Shown here in pieces: positions 25,205 to 39,622 of a DNA stretch of 64,000 nt. Made by a program: the position numbers and the translations under genes. Each line of letters begins with the position of its first letter. The stretch's first letter is position 1. A model generated the notes under the pieces. The model made no database searches, had not been told where the DNA came from, and saw nothing but the letters and a program-made list of their open reading frames with translations. The stretch is from Nannobrachium achirus (Eukaryota > Chordata > Actinopteri > Myctophiformes > Myctophidae): NCBI GenBank assembly GCA_963921795.1, contig OY997650.1:19391862-19455861 (forward strand), read 5' to 3'.

Positions 25205-25646
25205 CAGGGGTCTTTAATGTTTTCAGGCCAAGGACCCCTTAGTTGAGAGAGAGATGAAGAAGGGACCCCCACAACCTTTTCATAGATTCCATATAGTTTC
25301 ATCGTTTGACAGCACAATCATCAGTGTATTTTAGATTCATGTCAATTTGTGTTTTCAGATATTTAACCACTTGAGATGTCATTACCTAATAAACTTGACC
25401 TTTTACTCTGTACTCTCTGCTCTTTTCCCCCTCTACCCCAAACCTCTTTGCCGAAAATAGCCGATCTACAAGCTCACAACGCCTCGCAGCGCGAGGCGTA
25501 GATCTGCTAAGTTTGGCTACAGTTCTGAGAATATGGACACTAGGGTTCAAGTTGTTAATATAAAAAGGATTGGAAGAATTGGAGGACCCCCTGTAGTAAC
25601 TCTGAGGACCCTCTAGGGGTCCCGGACCCCCTGTTGAAGACCCCTG
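25205..25646 (+). mobile_element. Non-autonomous hAT element, CAGGGGTCTTCAAC family, complete
   Basis: The ends are CAGGGGTCTTTAATG and GTTGAAGACCCCTG. They are flanked by perfect 8-bp duplications GTTTACTA (25197-25204 and 25647-25654). At 442 bp it is the opposite-strand sister of 11084-11524. Both carry an internal TTAAC-bounded segment with the hairpin, so the hairpin was probably present before this family spread. No coding capacity. Confidence 0.92.
25454..25512. repeat. Hairpin with partly deleted right arm
   Basis: GAAAATAGCCGATCTACAAG and an inner CGCCTCGC/GCGAGGCG stem are intact. The right outer arm is cut to TAGATCTGCTA. Confidence 0.8.
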
Positions 25647-25654
25647 GTTTACTA

Positions 25655-27299
25655 CATCAGTTTGGTAAATAATATGACAGGACAGCATACGGTACAGACC
25701 GGGTCTTTGAAAATGGACCAATCAGGGTCCATGTTCTGCTCTTCCAGAGTTAAATTAACACTCAGGATTTATAGCTTTGGGGCAAGAAGAAGTTCCACAA
25801 TTGCTGTATATTTATTTGTATGGTCTTCAGAGCTTCAGATGACGGTTCAAATATTAGCCTAATACAGGCCAATGTTGAGGAGGGTTTGCCTGCTCCCTGA
25901 AGTCCAGTGGCTGCTGCTCTCTTTAGGTAGTAACATAAGAATGTGATTCTAACCCTTTATTAAACTGCGGATTCCTTATTGTTTGTGTAACCCCCGAGTG
26001 ACTCCAGAGTCGCATTTGTTCTCTCGGCCCCCATACAGCGTAAAATGGCCGCTGCATGACCAGTGCCTCTTTGATGCAATAATGAAAACAAATGAGTGTA
26101 ACATGATAATATATTGAGGAGTGCCGCAGTTTCAAAGCTGACATTGCGGGCAATTGAGGTGCAACCAGGGAAACACTAAGCTATGTTTGTCATCACTCTC
26201 TACATTGTCTCCTGCACAAATTATTTCCTCCAGTTCACTGCAGAATATTAGTCTTCTTAGGGGCTCAATTAATCAAAGGAAGCACAGCTCCATATGCCTT
26301 GGGCTAGTTAGTTTGATAGACCCTAACATCATTGTGAACCTAAAACAAACTGGACCCTACCGGCGTTAATATACTATATACATTAGGCTACAGTTAGTTG
26401 AATGCCATTCTTTATTATGCTATAGATTTCTTTTTTTCTTTCTTCCTTTCTTTTTTCTTTATTTTTTTCAAATCCTATGCAGAATTTACTGCTTGGAATC
26501 CTAAGTTAGAAAAACCTATTTATTTCTAAATTATGTTGGACACATACCCATGTAAAAATAGAAAGAAAATGACCATTCCCAACGCGGTTGCATAAATAGA
26601 GCTTCCTAGAAATCGTGACTGCACTCCAAGTACAGCCTTAAAGACATGACCCAATTTATCACATTTGAATTGGATGATGGTACTTAATCCTCTTTATTTC
26701 CATATACATAATATTATCTTTACGGACCCAGTATTACCTGCTATTTAGGTAAAAAATCTCAGTTATTTCATAGAGGTTCACCTGTTGTTCTCAAAAGGAA
26801 ATCAATGCTTCTCCCTAGCAGTATAATAACACTCCCGGCGGAGAGTAACAGCTTAATTCACTCTTATCACTTTTGGTTGTCTGGCTTGCAGTCAAGCCGG
26901 GGTCCAAGAGGTGAAATGAGTTTGGCAACCTCAACTCCGGGCGCGACAAGAGAACACACATCATGGTACAGTTAGTGGAAAAAAAGAGAGGGAAAATTGC
27001 CTGCATAAGCAGGAAAGATAGAGTTTCACCGTCATCCCACTAAAAACGCACACTCGTCTTTGGCAGACTTCAAACACTTAATCGGCAATCATTTTTCAAT
27101 GAGCCCCAGAGGAGGACATTTTAGTGCTCTACCAAACAGTCTGCTGCTTTGTGCTCTCTTAATCCCTCACGGTTATGCATCATGGGGAGCCCAGTGGTCG
27201 TTTCTTTAGGCAGAGGTTAACCCCCACCTCTGCATACACATGCAGACAGACGGACAGGCAAGGCAAGACTCGCATTAGCTCTCCTCTTCTCTCCTCTCC
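25655..27299. other. Unique intergenic sequence, about 1.6 kb
   Basis: A T-rich tract lies at 26430-26468. No exon or transposon is recognised. Confidence 0.5.
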
Positions 27300-27368
27300 C
27301 AGGGGTGTCGCACCAAATTCTGGGCCCTGGGTACAAGGATTCACTCACATTTCGTGCTTTAACTATTG

Positions 27369-27441
27369 AAAAATAGCAGATATACAAGCTCACAGCGCGG
27401 CACCAAGTGCCGCGCTGTGAGCTTATAGATCTGCTATTTTT
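27369..27441. repeat. Hairpin, near-perfect 73-bp palindrome
   Basis: The inner stem CACAGCGCGGCAC pairs exactly with GTGCCGCGCTGTG. The outer arms AAAAATAGCAGATATACAAG and CTTATAGATCTGCTATTTTT pair with two mismatches. Confidence 0.92.
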
Positions 27442-27676
27442 GAAAAATCGTGAACATATGAATATTTCAAATCTTTCTAAGGTTTTGGTTTTTTTTTGTC
27501 AGTGGTGCTCAAACCTTTTCATGTGAAGGACCCCCAAAATTATATGTATTTGGCCACGGACCCCCATCTCAAAATATTTAGTTCCAGGGACCCCCCCAGA
27601 AGCAAAATCGGAGTTACAAATGTTCGCTTAAAAAGTACATATATTCAAATATTTGCACACATTTTCACAACTTTTC

Positions 27677-27735
27677 AAAAATAGCAGATCTACAACCTCG
27701 CTGCGCGGCTGTGAGCTTGTATATCTGCTATTTTT
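27677..27735. repeat. Hairpin, short loop form
   Basis: AAAAATAGCAGATCTACAAC pairs with the right arm TTGTATATCTGCTATTTTT. The inner stem is reduced to GCGCGGCTG. Confidence 0.88.
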
Positions 27736-28107
27736 CAATAGCTAAAGTATAAAATAATTAAGGACCCTCCACCTTGGGCCCTAGTAAAACTCAGTTCCAC
27801 TTTTCCCCCCCTTGTGACGCCCCTGTCCTCTCCTCTCTCCGCCCCTGCTCTGCCTCACCCGCAACATCTGTATCCATCAGGAAACACTCACTTTCTATTG
27901 GTGCGGCTCTCAAATTAAGATTTCCTTTTGATCTGGGGGGGCTGGACAAAATGCAAATGAAACCTGATCCCATAAATGTTCTCTTCTCTTCTGCCTTGTT
28001 AGGCGTTGTGAAGGGGTTTTTCGCGGGCCCTTCTGAGTTGTAGCCCTGCCTCTGTTGGACTTCCATCGCTCGTGTGACCGGCTCACTTCAGAGACAATGC
28101 CGTAAAA

Positions 28108-28441
28108 CAGTGGTTCCCAAACTCTTTAGCTCAAGACCGAAAATAGCGGATCTACTAGCTCACAACGCGTCGCTTCGCGCAGCGTTGTGAGCTTGTAGAT
28201 GAGCTATTTTCACTACTTAAACACTTAAACATTTGTTTTCTAATTTATGGAATTTCTTAGATTTCGGTTCATGAAACTATTACAAAAAAGAATAAGTGGA
28301 TGAATTTTGTTTTTAATTCATGAAAAAAAGAGGATTTTTCTTTAGGAATAATAATAATTAAAAAACAAAATGTAGGAAATAAAAAAAACCTAGGGACCCA
28401 TAAAAATGTGTCCGCGACCCACAGTGTTTGGGGAAACAGTG
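28108..28441 (+). mobile_element. Non-autonomous hAT element, CAGTGGTTCCCAAAC family
   Basis: The left end is CAGTGGTTCCCAAACTC and the right end GTTTGGGGAAACAGTG. Flanking octamers CCGTAAAA and CCGTAAAT match at seven of eight positions. It is 334 bp long with a hairpin at 28139-28211. A reverse-oriented relative is at 46241-46599. Confidence 0.85.
28139..28211. repeat. Hairpin, near-perfect palindrome
   Basis: AGCTCACAACGC pairs with GCGTTGTGAGCT. The outer arms are GAAAATAGCGGATCT and AGATGAGCTATTTTC. The inner stem differs from the 27369 copy but still pairs. Confidence 0.92.
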
Positions 28442-28877
28442 CCGTAAATCGTCTCTCTGCGTCGCGACCCGCTCTTCCCTCAACCCTCCCCACCGCTCCC
28501 CTCAAGTTCAACATCCTCTGCACGTTGTGTGGAGGGATCGCACACGGGGAGGGGAGGCGAATAATCTAAACAGCACTTAACCTGGCTGGTGGAGGAGTGT
28601 TATTGGTGTGATGTGGAAAATCTCCTGGCTCCGGCTCCTTCTCATTAATGAGAAAAGATGAGCGTTCCCCCCCACCGCAATTAAGAGTCAATCTCCTGCA
28701 TTAACTCACTGCTCAGTGGCCACACACAGCACAAAGATGACAGGCCAACCCCCCCTTTCACTCATTTTGTTTTTACTGGGGTGAACAGTGCGGAGAGAGG
28801 ACTCCCAAGGTAGATTAAATTAGACGCTCTGTCCCCATGGGCTCACCTGCTCAGAGATGAACTTCAGAGAAAATAAA
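28442..28877. other. Unique intergenic sequence
   Basis: No gene is seen. Confidence 0.5.
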
Positions 28878-29020
28878 GGCTTGATTATACTTTTGTTGCG
28901 CGCGGTGTCGCACGCTGAAAATACCTGATTTACAAGCTCAAAACGTGTCACAGAGCAACAAGTTGTGAGCTTGTAGATCTACTATTTTCGGTGAGCGACA
29001 CCAGGTATAAATCAGGCATA
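28878..29020. mobile_element. Small TIR element, GGCTTGATTATAC-type ends, with hairpin
   Basis: GGCTTGATTATAC at the left and GTATAAATCAGGC at the right are imperfect inverted ends. GGTGTCGC and GCGACACC form an inner pair, and the hairpin 28917-28989 lies at the centre. Similar ends are seen at 36090-36235 and 58158-58233. The layout suggests a PIF/Harbinger-like MITE, but target duplications are not clear. Confidence 0.65.
28917..28989. repeat. GATCTACAAGCTC hairpin
   Basis: GAAAATACCTGATTTACAAG pairs with CTTGTAGATCTACTATTTTC. The inner stem AAAACGTGTC is only partly matched. Confidence 0.85.
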
Positions 29021-29473
29021 TAATCGTGCAACGATCAGGGAGTTGGTGGATATCAAGCCACAATAATTATTTTATTGTTATGTCTCAGAGCATTCATAAC
29101 ATGACATTCATTATCAATCTGTGATGAACGGGAATCAACTAAATAAAGGCTGTGCGACATCATGAAACATGGCACCCTGGGTTGCATTCAGCCCTCTTTT
29201 AGGTTGCATAAAACCCTTTTTGAGAGCAGGTTTGGACGGCTCGCCATTGTAATTTGAACAGCAAACATCAGTGAGCACTCCTACAGCAATATTCATCAAA
29301 CAAGATTACTGCAGCACTCTGAACGGAGCGCAGTGCCAGGGAACGTTGCTTCAGTGTCTCCACAAAAACAGACGGAGGCATTTCAGATTGTCACTGTCTG
29401 ACATATCATATATTTTTTTCCTACAAATTGCTTCCTACTTCATCATACAAGAGAATCAAAACGGAGGAAGTAA
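29021..29473. other. Unique intergenic sequence
   Basis: Nothing recognisable. Confidence 0.5.
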
Positions 29474-29520
29474 AAAAATAGAAGATCTACAAGCTCCCAA
29501 CGCATGTGAGCTTGTAGAAA
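29474..29520. repeat. Minimal hairpin copy
   Basis: GATCTACAAGCTC and GAGCTTGTAGA are separated by only CCAACGCAT, a loop much shorter than in other copies. Confidence 0.8.
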
Positions 29521-30014
<494 letters not shown>

Positions 30015-30079
30015 GCTGTCTGTCTGGTGGTCATGGGGTATTTAAGAGTCTGCCAGGGATTGGGAGAAAAGAGACGGAG

Positions 30080-30222
<143 letters not shown>

Positions 30223-30289
30223 CAACATGCATGCACGTGCATATGTGCGTTGTGTGTGTGTGTGCGCGCGCATAATGAGTGACATATTG

Positions 30290-31451
30290 TGAAATCTTTA
30301 CCTACAAAGCATAGTCTTCTTCCATGCAAATGAGACTTGCTTGATAAGGATCTGTTTGATGGGACACATGCGGAATATGAGGCAGCTAATTCCCTCATTA
30401 GTATTCCACAGAGCTGATTGGCAAAGACCAGGGAGAGCCAGCCGGAGAGCATGTCTGCAAAACCCAATATTGATTTGTTTAATGGTGTCAGTGAGTCAAA
30501 ATTCGCAAATCTCCTGTCAATTGTTTATGAGGCTGTTTAGTGGGGCAATAGATGCCCCTCACTTAATTAATACCTCATTACGGAGATGTGATTATATGCT
30601 TGGACTGTTAATGGGCCCCTGGATTTCAAAGACCGCCATAAAAGGTGTTTTTGATAAACAGAGCTGCTGGGGGAAAATATCTGGTGGATTGGGGCTCTTT
30701 ATTTGTTTCCCTTTTGTTTTGTCTTTGCTTTCATTATTCCACTAGAATTGTTGTTTTGAAAGCAGCCTGATTTCTTTCTGATTAGGTGCTAGTGCAATTA
30801 CCATGATTTCAGAATGTAGTGCAACAATCTGCCATCTGTATAATAATACCATTAAGTATTAATCTTTTCATATACAAAGACTATAGTGCTAAAAACAGAC
30901 TAGGTACTTCGTCTAAATGATATGAATGGACACAAGCACGATCGCACGCACGCACACTCCCACGCACGCACGCACACACGCACACAGATGGACACAAACA
31001 TTAAGTGTACTGTACACACACTATCTGTGTCAGAGCAGTAGGAGGCATTTAAAAAAAAAATATATTATTAACAAAGAGGCCACTGCAAAATGCCATTAAA
31101 TGGCTTGTAACAAATGGCAGAATTCATGAAAAGCGAGGGGGGGCCAGTGTGTACACCTAAGCGAACACACATGGGTGATTTGCAGGGGCTCTCTATTTAA
31201 AGGCCTATAAAGAGAGTGATAATGGCACAGGTTTATGAGCCCTCAGCCCAGTGAGACAGGCGGTTAGTGCTGTTGTTGTTATTCCCACTGTTCCTCGATG
31301 GCCACTAAAGCGGAAAAATGGATCTCCACTTTGGGCTGAAATATGAAGCTAAGGCTTATTCTCCCTCTCTTTCTCTTTTTGTGTGAAAGGCGCCCAGGCA
31401 TTTGCCTGCATGGTTATGGAGTTAAATGCTCAGCTCCATGGCTGGGGCTTC

Positions 31452-31454
<3 letters not shown>
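30290..31454. other. Low-repeat sequence, candidate conserved non-coding DNA
   Basis: It contains TTAATTAATAC near 30564 and other TAAT cores, plus a short CGCACGCACGCACAC patch at 30945-30985. No exon is supported. Regulatory function is inference only. Confidence 0.25.

Positions 31455-31500
<46 letters not shown>
31455..31500. repeat. (CA)n microsatellite
   Basis: About 23 CA units. Confidence 0.96.
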
Positions 31501-34849
<3,349 letters not shown>

Positions 34850-35200
34850 ACTGTACTGTAAGTGTGCTTAATTAAAGTGGGCTGTGAAAATGTGCGCTAA
34901 TCAGATACGGCTAGTAACAAAGTCCATGAAATTACTAATTAGAATTTCATTAAAAGGTACTGCTTTATCATCTGAGGAAATTGTAACCTTTAAAACGCTT
35001 TCAGGAATGCAGTATGCCTCTCTAAATGGGGTAAAAGAGAGAAACGGCTGGCTTTTGATGTAATATCTCATTTAGGATTTGAGCTAAATTGGACCATTTA
35101 AACATGTCATTGTTTTGGACGTAATTTATCAGACTAATTAATGACAGTTATTGCCTGGGTTGGGCGGCTGACAGAGCGCCATGCTCTCCTGCAGGAACAC
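34850..35200. other. Candidate conserved non-coding element
   Basis: A low-repeat block rich in homeodomain cores: CTTAATTAAAG near 34867, CTAATTAGAATTTCATTAAA near 34936 and GACTAATTAATGAC near 35133. It also has ATTTAGGATTTGAGC. No coding character. The call is inference from motif density. Confidence 0.3.
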
Positions 35201-35299
35201 ATCCCGAAGACAGACGTTTTAGCTTGGATGAAAACACACTGTGAGAAAGAATTTGCCAAGAACAAGACCCCCCCCCCCCCTCCCCATCAGCCTAATGGC

Positions 35300-35720
35300 T
35301 AACTTATCCACTTCCAACCTGGCATCCCTACTTTGGGCATGTTATTATAGGCAAAAACGGGATCCTCTCCCCCCCCAAAAGAATTACCAAAGACATTTCA
35401 AACATGTTAAAAAATAGCAAAGATAACAGATCTACAATCTGAATCGCAATAGATTGTGAGCTTTATAGACTTCTTCTTTCATGTATCATCGTCCTTGATG
35501 ATTGGTTGGTGACATTTTATTTCTCAATATTTCTTGTTACTTGGGGGAGGCCATGAGGTAGGTGGCTGTCGTCTTCTCCCCTTTGCTGAGGTCGGCCTAG
35601 GCAGGGTTTGAACCACTCAACCTTCCGCATGAAGGGCATATGCACTAACCACTACACCAACGTCGCGCCCAAGCTTTATAGACCTGCTATTCTTACTATT
35701 TCAGATATGTGTTTGCGTGT
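35300..35720. repeat. Hairpin-bearing repeat interrupted by a SINE
   Basis: The left part at 35306-35470 has CCACTTCCAACCTGGCATCC, related to 37262, and AACAGATCTACAATC. The right part from 35672 resumes with TAGACCTGCTATTCTTAC and a second arm, TGTAGATTGGCTATTTTT. The SINE inserted inside the right hairpin arm. Confidence 0.7.
35471..35671 (-). mobile_element. tRNA-derived SINE with 12-bp target duplication
   Basis: On the minus strand it begins GGGCGCGACGTTGGTGTAGT. The A-box-like stretch TGGTGTAGTGGTTAGTGC is followed by a perfect B box GGTTCAAACCC, then a 3' body ending in GAAAGAAGAA. The 12-mer AGCTTTATAGAC flanks it at 35459-35470 and 35672-35683. This is a clear retroposed pol III transcript with a body of 201 bp. 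It is not a working tRNA gene, because the cloverleaf is not kept. Confidence 0.9.
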
Positions 35721-36089
35721 AGATTGGCTATTTTTGCTCAACTCAATATACTGCAGGGAGGGCAGAGAGCACCGCAGTTGTTGTGCGTTTAGTACAGTAC
35801 ACCTCCAGTTTCATCCAGGAGTTCTAAGAAGCTTTACATTTGCATTATATCTGCAGTATAATGTGTCGACCATCTGACTCCACCCGCCTGATTACTATTC
35901 TTCCCATCAGTTTGGTTAGGACAGGCGGTGTAACGTGAAGGGATCATATGTCAGCACTCAGGCTTGTTTATCTGAAGAACAGAGGCTGCTGGAAGAAAGG
36001 ACAATCTGTTCTTCCACTAATGACTGCTTGATTTAGGACCTTGCGCCTCCAAAGGTGACTCTCTTTCTGCTCGAGATCAGGCTGACGCT
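35721..36089. other. Unique intergenic sequence
   Basis: No gene is seen. Confidence 0.5.
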
Positions 36090-36235
36090 GGATTTATGCG
36101 ACGTCGCGCGGCGGTGTCGCTCACCGGAAACAGCCGATCTACATGCTCACGGCGCGTTGCGGAAGCGAGCCGCTGTGAGCTTGCAGATCGGCTATTTCCG
36201 GTGCGCGACACCGCCGCCATAAATTAGGCGTGCCG
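36090..36235. mobile_element. Small TIR element with a strong hairpin core
   Basis: GGATTTATGCG (left) and CATAAATTAGGC (right) are diverged inverted ends. GGCGGTGTCGC and GCGACACCGCC pair, and the central hairpin 36122-36203 has CACCGGAAACAGCCGATC paired with GATCGGCTATTTCCGGTG. It is non-coding and related to 28878-29020. Confidence 0.75.
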
Positions 36236-37258
36236 CAGAATAATAGCCCATCATGGTGAAGGCAGATACAGTATGTGTGGAGAGTTGATTAGATGATAGT
36301 TCACAGTGGTAACAGCCATGAGTCAGAGGTGAACAGGGGTGAAAAGTGAAAAGTAATACTGTGGGTTTCCCCTGTGTCCTGCCCTCTGCAGAGGTACTAG
36401 GTTACTGCAGATGTTGGAGACGGAGAGCGAGTAACTCTTCACCTCCAGAGTGGAGAGGTGCATTATGGGGGCCTGTGTGAATGTACAGCGCAGACCCAAG
36501 TTCAAATGAAAAGCAGGGAGTGGATAAACTCCCACTAAGAACTGGGAACTCACTCAAACCCGAGGCTCCTATTAACTTAACTGCCAGTATGTTGCAAAAC
36601 AAGGCATGTCGGGAATGCAGCTGTTTAATTTGCCCTACAGGCTTCATAAACCTTTGCCTTTGAAATACCAATGATGGTGGCAACATTCTGTCCTACACAC
36701 TCTACATGTGTACACATGTAAGTGTGTCTCATACATGATAGACAACACAACTTCAGAAGTAAAGGAAAAAACCCAAAGCATAATGTATTTATCTCATGCC
36801 ATGATCATACATTATTTGGTAAGATAAATGCATTCATTCAGCGTGTCGACCGGGTCAGCCCGCGCAATTAAAATAGAATTTAAAAAGCTGAGAATAGTCT
36901 AGAAATTGATTAGCATGGACACTTTAGTTGATTGTGCCTGATGGTGCCCAAGGCCAAATGATGCCATTAGTTTGATTTGTGGCGCACCCTGGCACCTCTC
37001 AAGTGGAAACTAATTTGCACCTCTGCACGGGTGACACCTAGGTATTAGCTTGTGAGTGTGTCAGTACCTGTAATTAAAGCAGATGGTCAAATAACCCTGT
37101 CAAGACTGTTAACAAAAGTAGGGCCATACAATGTCCTAATACCCTGCCTGTTTGCAAAGCCAAGCCCTCCCCAAGGCCAATTCCCTCTGCACATTGTTAA
37201 CAGAGGACTTGCTTTATCCTCGTTGTGCGTCAGGTCTTATTAGGGCTGCGTGGGTACA
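36236..37258. other. Unique sequence with a candidate conserved block at 36840-37060
   Basis: The block 36840-37060 is repeat-free and contains GCGCAATTAAAATAG, AGAAATTGATTAGCATGG and AAACTAATTTGCACC. No exon is supported. Any regulatory role is inference. Confidence 0.25.
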
Positions 37259-37394
37259 ATTAACCACCTTCAACCAGGCGTCCCTCCCTATTTTGGGCAT
37301 GTCGTAAGTGAAGAAATAAAACAAAAATTCAAAACATTAAAAAATAATATTCATATTCGTCGTCCAGCAAGTTATATATGGCTCAAGTGGTTAA
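37259..37394. mobile_element. TTAACCAC-ended MITE
   Basis: It begins TTAACCACCTTCAACC and ends CTCAAGTGGTTAA. The inner phrase TATTTTGGGCATGT is shared with 35331-35342. The ends include TTAA on both sides, which may be the target duplication. Confidence 0.6.
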
Positions 37395-37424
37395 GACGTA
37401 CAGTACTGTAAATATACTTGGGAG

Positions 37425-37802
37425 CAGTTTTGGAAAAAGTACTCGAATGTTTTACTTAAGTAAAAGTATCAATACTGCAATATAGAACTACTCCGTCACA
37501 GGTAAAAGTCTGGACTTCAAAACGCGTTGTGAGCTTGTAGATCGGCTATTTTCAAATAGCCTAGGTATAAAATATGGCTAAATTGGTTAATGTATGTTAT
37601 AATGTATGTTATGTATAAAATAGTATAATTTAATATCTGCAAAGTAACTAGTAAGTTTTCAAATAAATGGAGTGGAGTAAAAGTACAATATTTGGAGATG
37701 TAGTGGAGTTGAAGTAAAAGTATTGGAAATTGGGAAGTACTCAAGTAAAGTACAAATACCTCAACATTGTAAGTAAATGTACTTAGTTACTTTACACCAC
37801 TG
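37425..37802 (+). mobile_element. hAT-like element, CAGTGGTGGAAAAAGTAC family, with hairpin arm
   Basis: It starts CAGTTTTGGAAAAAGTACTC and ends GTTACTTTACACCACTG. A hairpin right arm, TTGTGAGCTTGTAGATCGGC, lies at 37526-37545 without its left partner. No 8-bp duplication is seen. Confidence 0.7.
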
Positions 37803-38019
37803 GTTAAGATGTACAGTAATAGAGTTGGGAGAGGACATCAGGGAGGACATTTAGGCGACACATTCTGTAATGTGCCAGATACGACCTTAAATGACTTGTA
37901 ATGAAGTCTGGAAATATAGTGGAGCCTAATCTCTACTGTACAGATACTCCTGTCTGAATGACCTTCTATCACTTTTATTTCATTTCACTGATTTACTTCA
38001 CCTTATGCTGAATAGTGAA

Positions 38020-38110
38020 AATAGCCGATCTACAAGCTCACAAAGTGAAAAAAAGATTAATCGTATTTTCCTATAATGACCAAAATAGGGATGCCAAGTT
38101 GTAAGTAGTT
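38020..38110. repeat. Hairpin left arm with MITE end
   Basis: GTGAAAATAGCCGATCTACA begins at 38020 and its right arm is missing. ATAGGGATGCCAAGTTGTAA follows at 38085 and matches the end seen at 894. Confidence 0.65.
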
Positions 38111-38943
38111 AAATCAGTAAAGTCCACAAGAAAGTACAACCACAATGTACTTTATACAGTATATACAATGAAGTGTATCGGTAAGTCAGTGCTATATAGT
38201 GTTAATACACAAACTAATGGATTAAGTCTTCATACAGGGTTATTTTATTTAGCTAAACTAGTACATGAAATTTAGTCCGCCCCCTTAAATAGTGTGATTT
38301 TCAGAGCACCACGCTGAGATATGTGCTAAATACAAGCTGAGGAAGAAAAAAAATCCCCATACTTTATCTGTCATTAAAAGGATCATGCAGTATAATTATC
38401 ATTTTACAATTGGAACACATTCTGTAATAGTGTATTCAGAAAAGGCTGCGCAGTCACTATACTTCACTGACATGATACTACAGCACATAATGCAGTCTGT
38501 AATTATCCATTTCCTGAAGGTGGATGGCTGTGTAAAAAAAATGCCATGAGCTCTGGTTATACTGTATGCCTCTTATAATATGGTTTTCTTCTCTCCGTTG
38601 GCAATCATTCACACAGACTGAGTCACTGGGCTTTGGGTTCCACATTTACCGGTTTTCCTCAGCCAGAGTCTTAACGAAGCAAATTAAGCAGCTTCACACC
38701 AGGAGGTGCAGTCGCACAGCAGCCATCTGGTTCTATGGGCCTTTTACACAGCTTACGCTGTCAAATACCGAGTGGTAATTTAACCCCTGAGTGTGCATAA
38801 ATGGAACTGACGTCTGCACACACACAGTTTGTAGATCTGATTTATTTTTTTAGAGATGCTGAAGATTTCAGGGGGGGGGGGGGGGGGAATATATGAAGAA
38901 TCTTGAATAAAATAGAATGCTGTGGAGCATCAATGTGAAACTA
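38111..38943. other. Unique intergenic sequence with a G run at 38871-38887
   Basis: No gene is recognised. Confidence 0.5.
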
Positions 38944-39022
38944 AAAATAGCAAGAATTGCCGATCTACAAGCTCACAACTCGTTGCATCACGGTGTGTTG
39001 TGAGCTTGTAGATCAGCTATAT
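38944..39022. repeat. GATCTACAAGCTC hairpin
   Basis: GCCGATCTACAAGCTCACAA pairs with TTGTGAGCTTGTAGATCAGC. The left outer arm has a short insertion (AAGAATTG). Confidence 0.85.
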
Positions 39023-39544
39023 TGGAACATTATTTTTAATCCTTGAATTTTTTGACAGCTTCTGACATTCAGAACGCTCAGGATTTTACTGTGTTGAATG
39101 CACAATGCAGTGAAACAATAGTGCACACCTTCGTGATTCGCAGTGCAGAAACAGTGCAAGTAGAGTTTTAGTAGTAGAACTCATTAGCTAAAGGCAGTGC
39201 AGCTTTAGACGTGGAGTTTGTAAAATGTTCTATATCATAAGCTTTCTGGCATTAATCACACGAATAATTATATATATAATGTGTTTTACCACTGGACTAC
39301 AGTCATGCTCCCATCAAGGCATGGTAATTTAATTTTGCCGAGGCCTTATCGTAACCCCTCATCCCAACAGACAACTGTGAACAACTTGGCATACATGATG
39401 ATACCCGTATCTTATAGTGGCGCGAGATTACAGAATTTAAATAAACACCATAAGCATCGGCGATACTCCTGTTGTCCCTGCCTTATCTTAAAGAAAATAG
39501 TCTTCTGAGATGCCTCCATCTACCTACTCCGTCTTAATGATGCA

Positions 39545-39547
<3 letters not shown>
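39023..39547. other. Unique intergenic sequence
   Basis: Nothing recognisable. Confidence 0.5.
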
Positions 39548-39618
<71 letters not shown>

Positions 39619-39622
39619 GGGG
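39548..39622. repeat. (TG)n followed by poly-G
   Basis: About 27 TG units abut a run of about 21 G. Confidence 0.96.

Larger units (their letters stand above)
27300..27825 (+). mobile_element. Non-autonomous hAT element, CAGGGGTGTCGCACC family, complete
   Basis: The ends are CAGGGGTGTCGCACC and TTGTGACGCCCCTG, with 8-bp duplications TCCTCTCC at 27292-27299 and 27826-27833. The flank is CT-rich, so chance contributes a little. It is 526 bp long, non-coding, and carries two hairpin copies. Relatives lie at 42028, 44022 and 47324. An internal CAGTGGTGCTCAAACC near 27502 looks like the end of a second hAT type fused inside. Confidence 0.88.

Noticed and set aside
35600..35671. tRNA gene on the minus strand at a GGTTCAAACCC box
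   Set aside because: The A and B boxes belong to a SINE with a 3' body and target duplication, and no proper cloverleaf is kept. The same applies at 17.3, 48.5, 53.7 and 54.3 kb.
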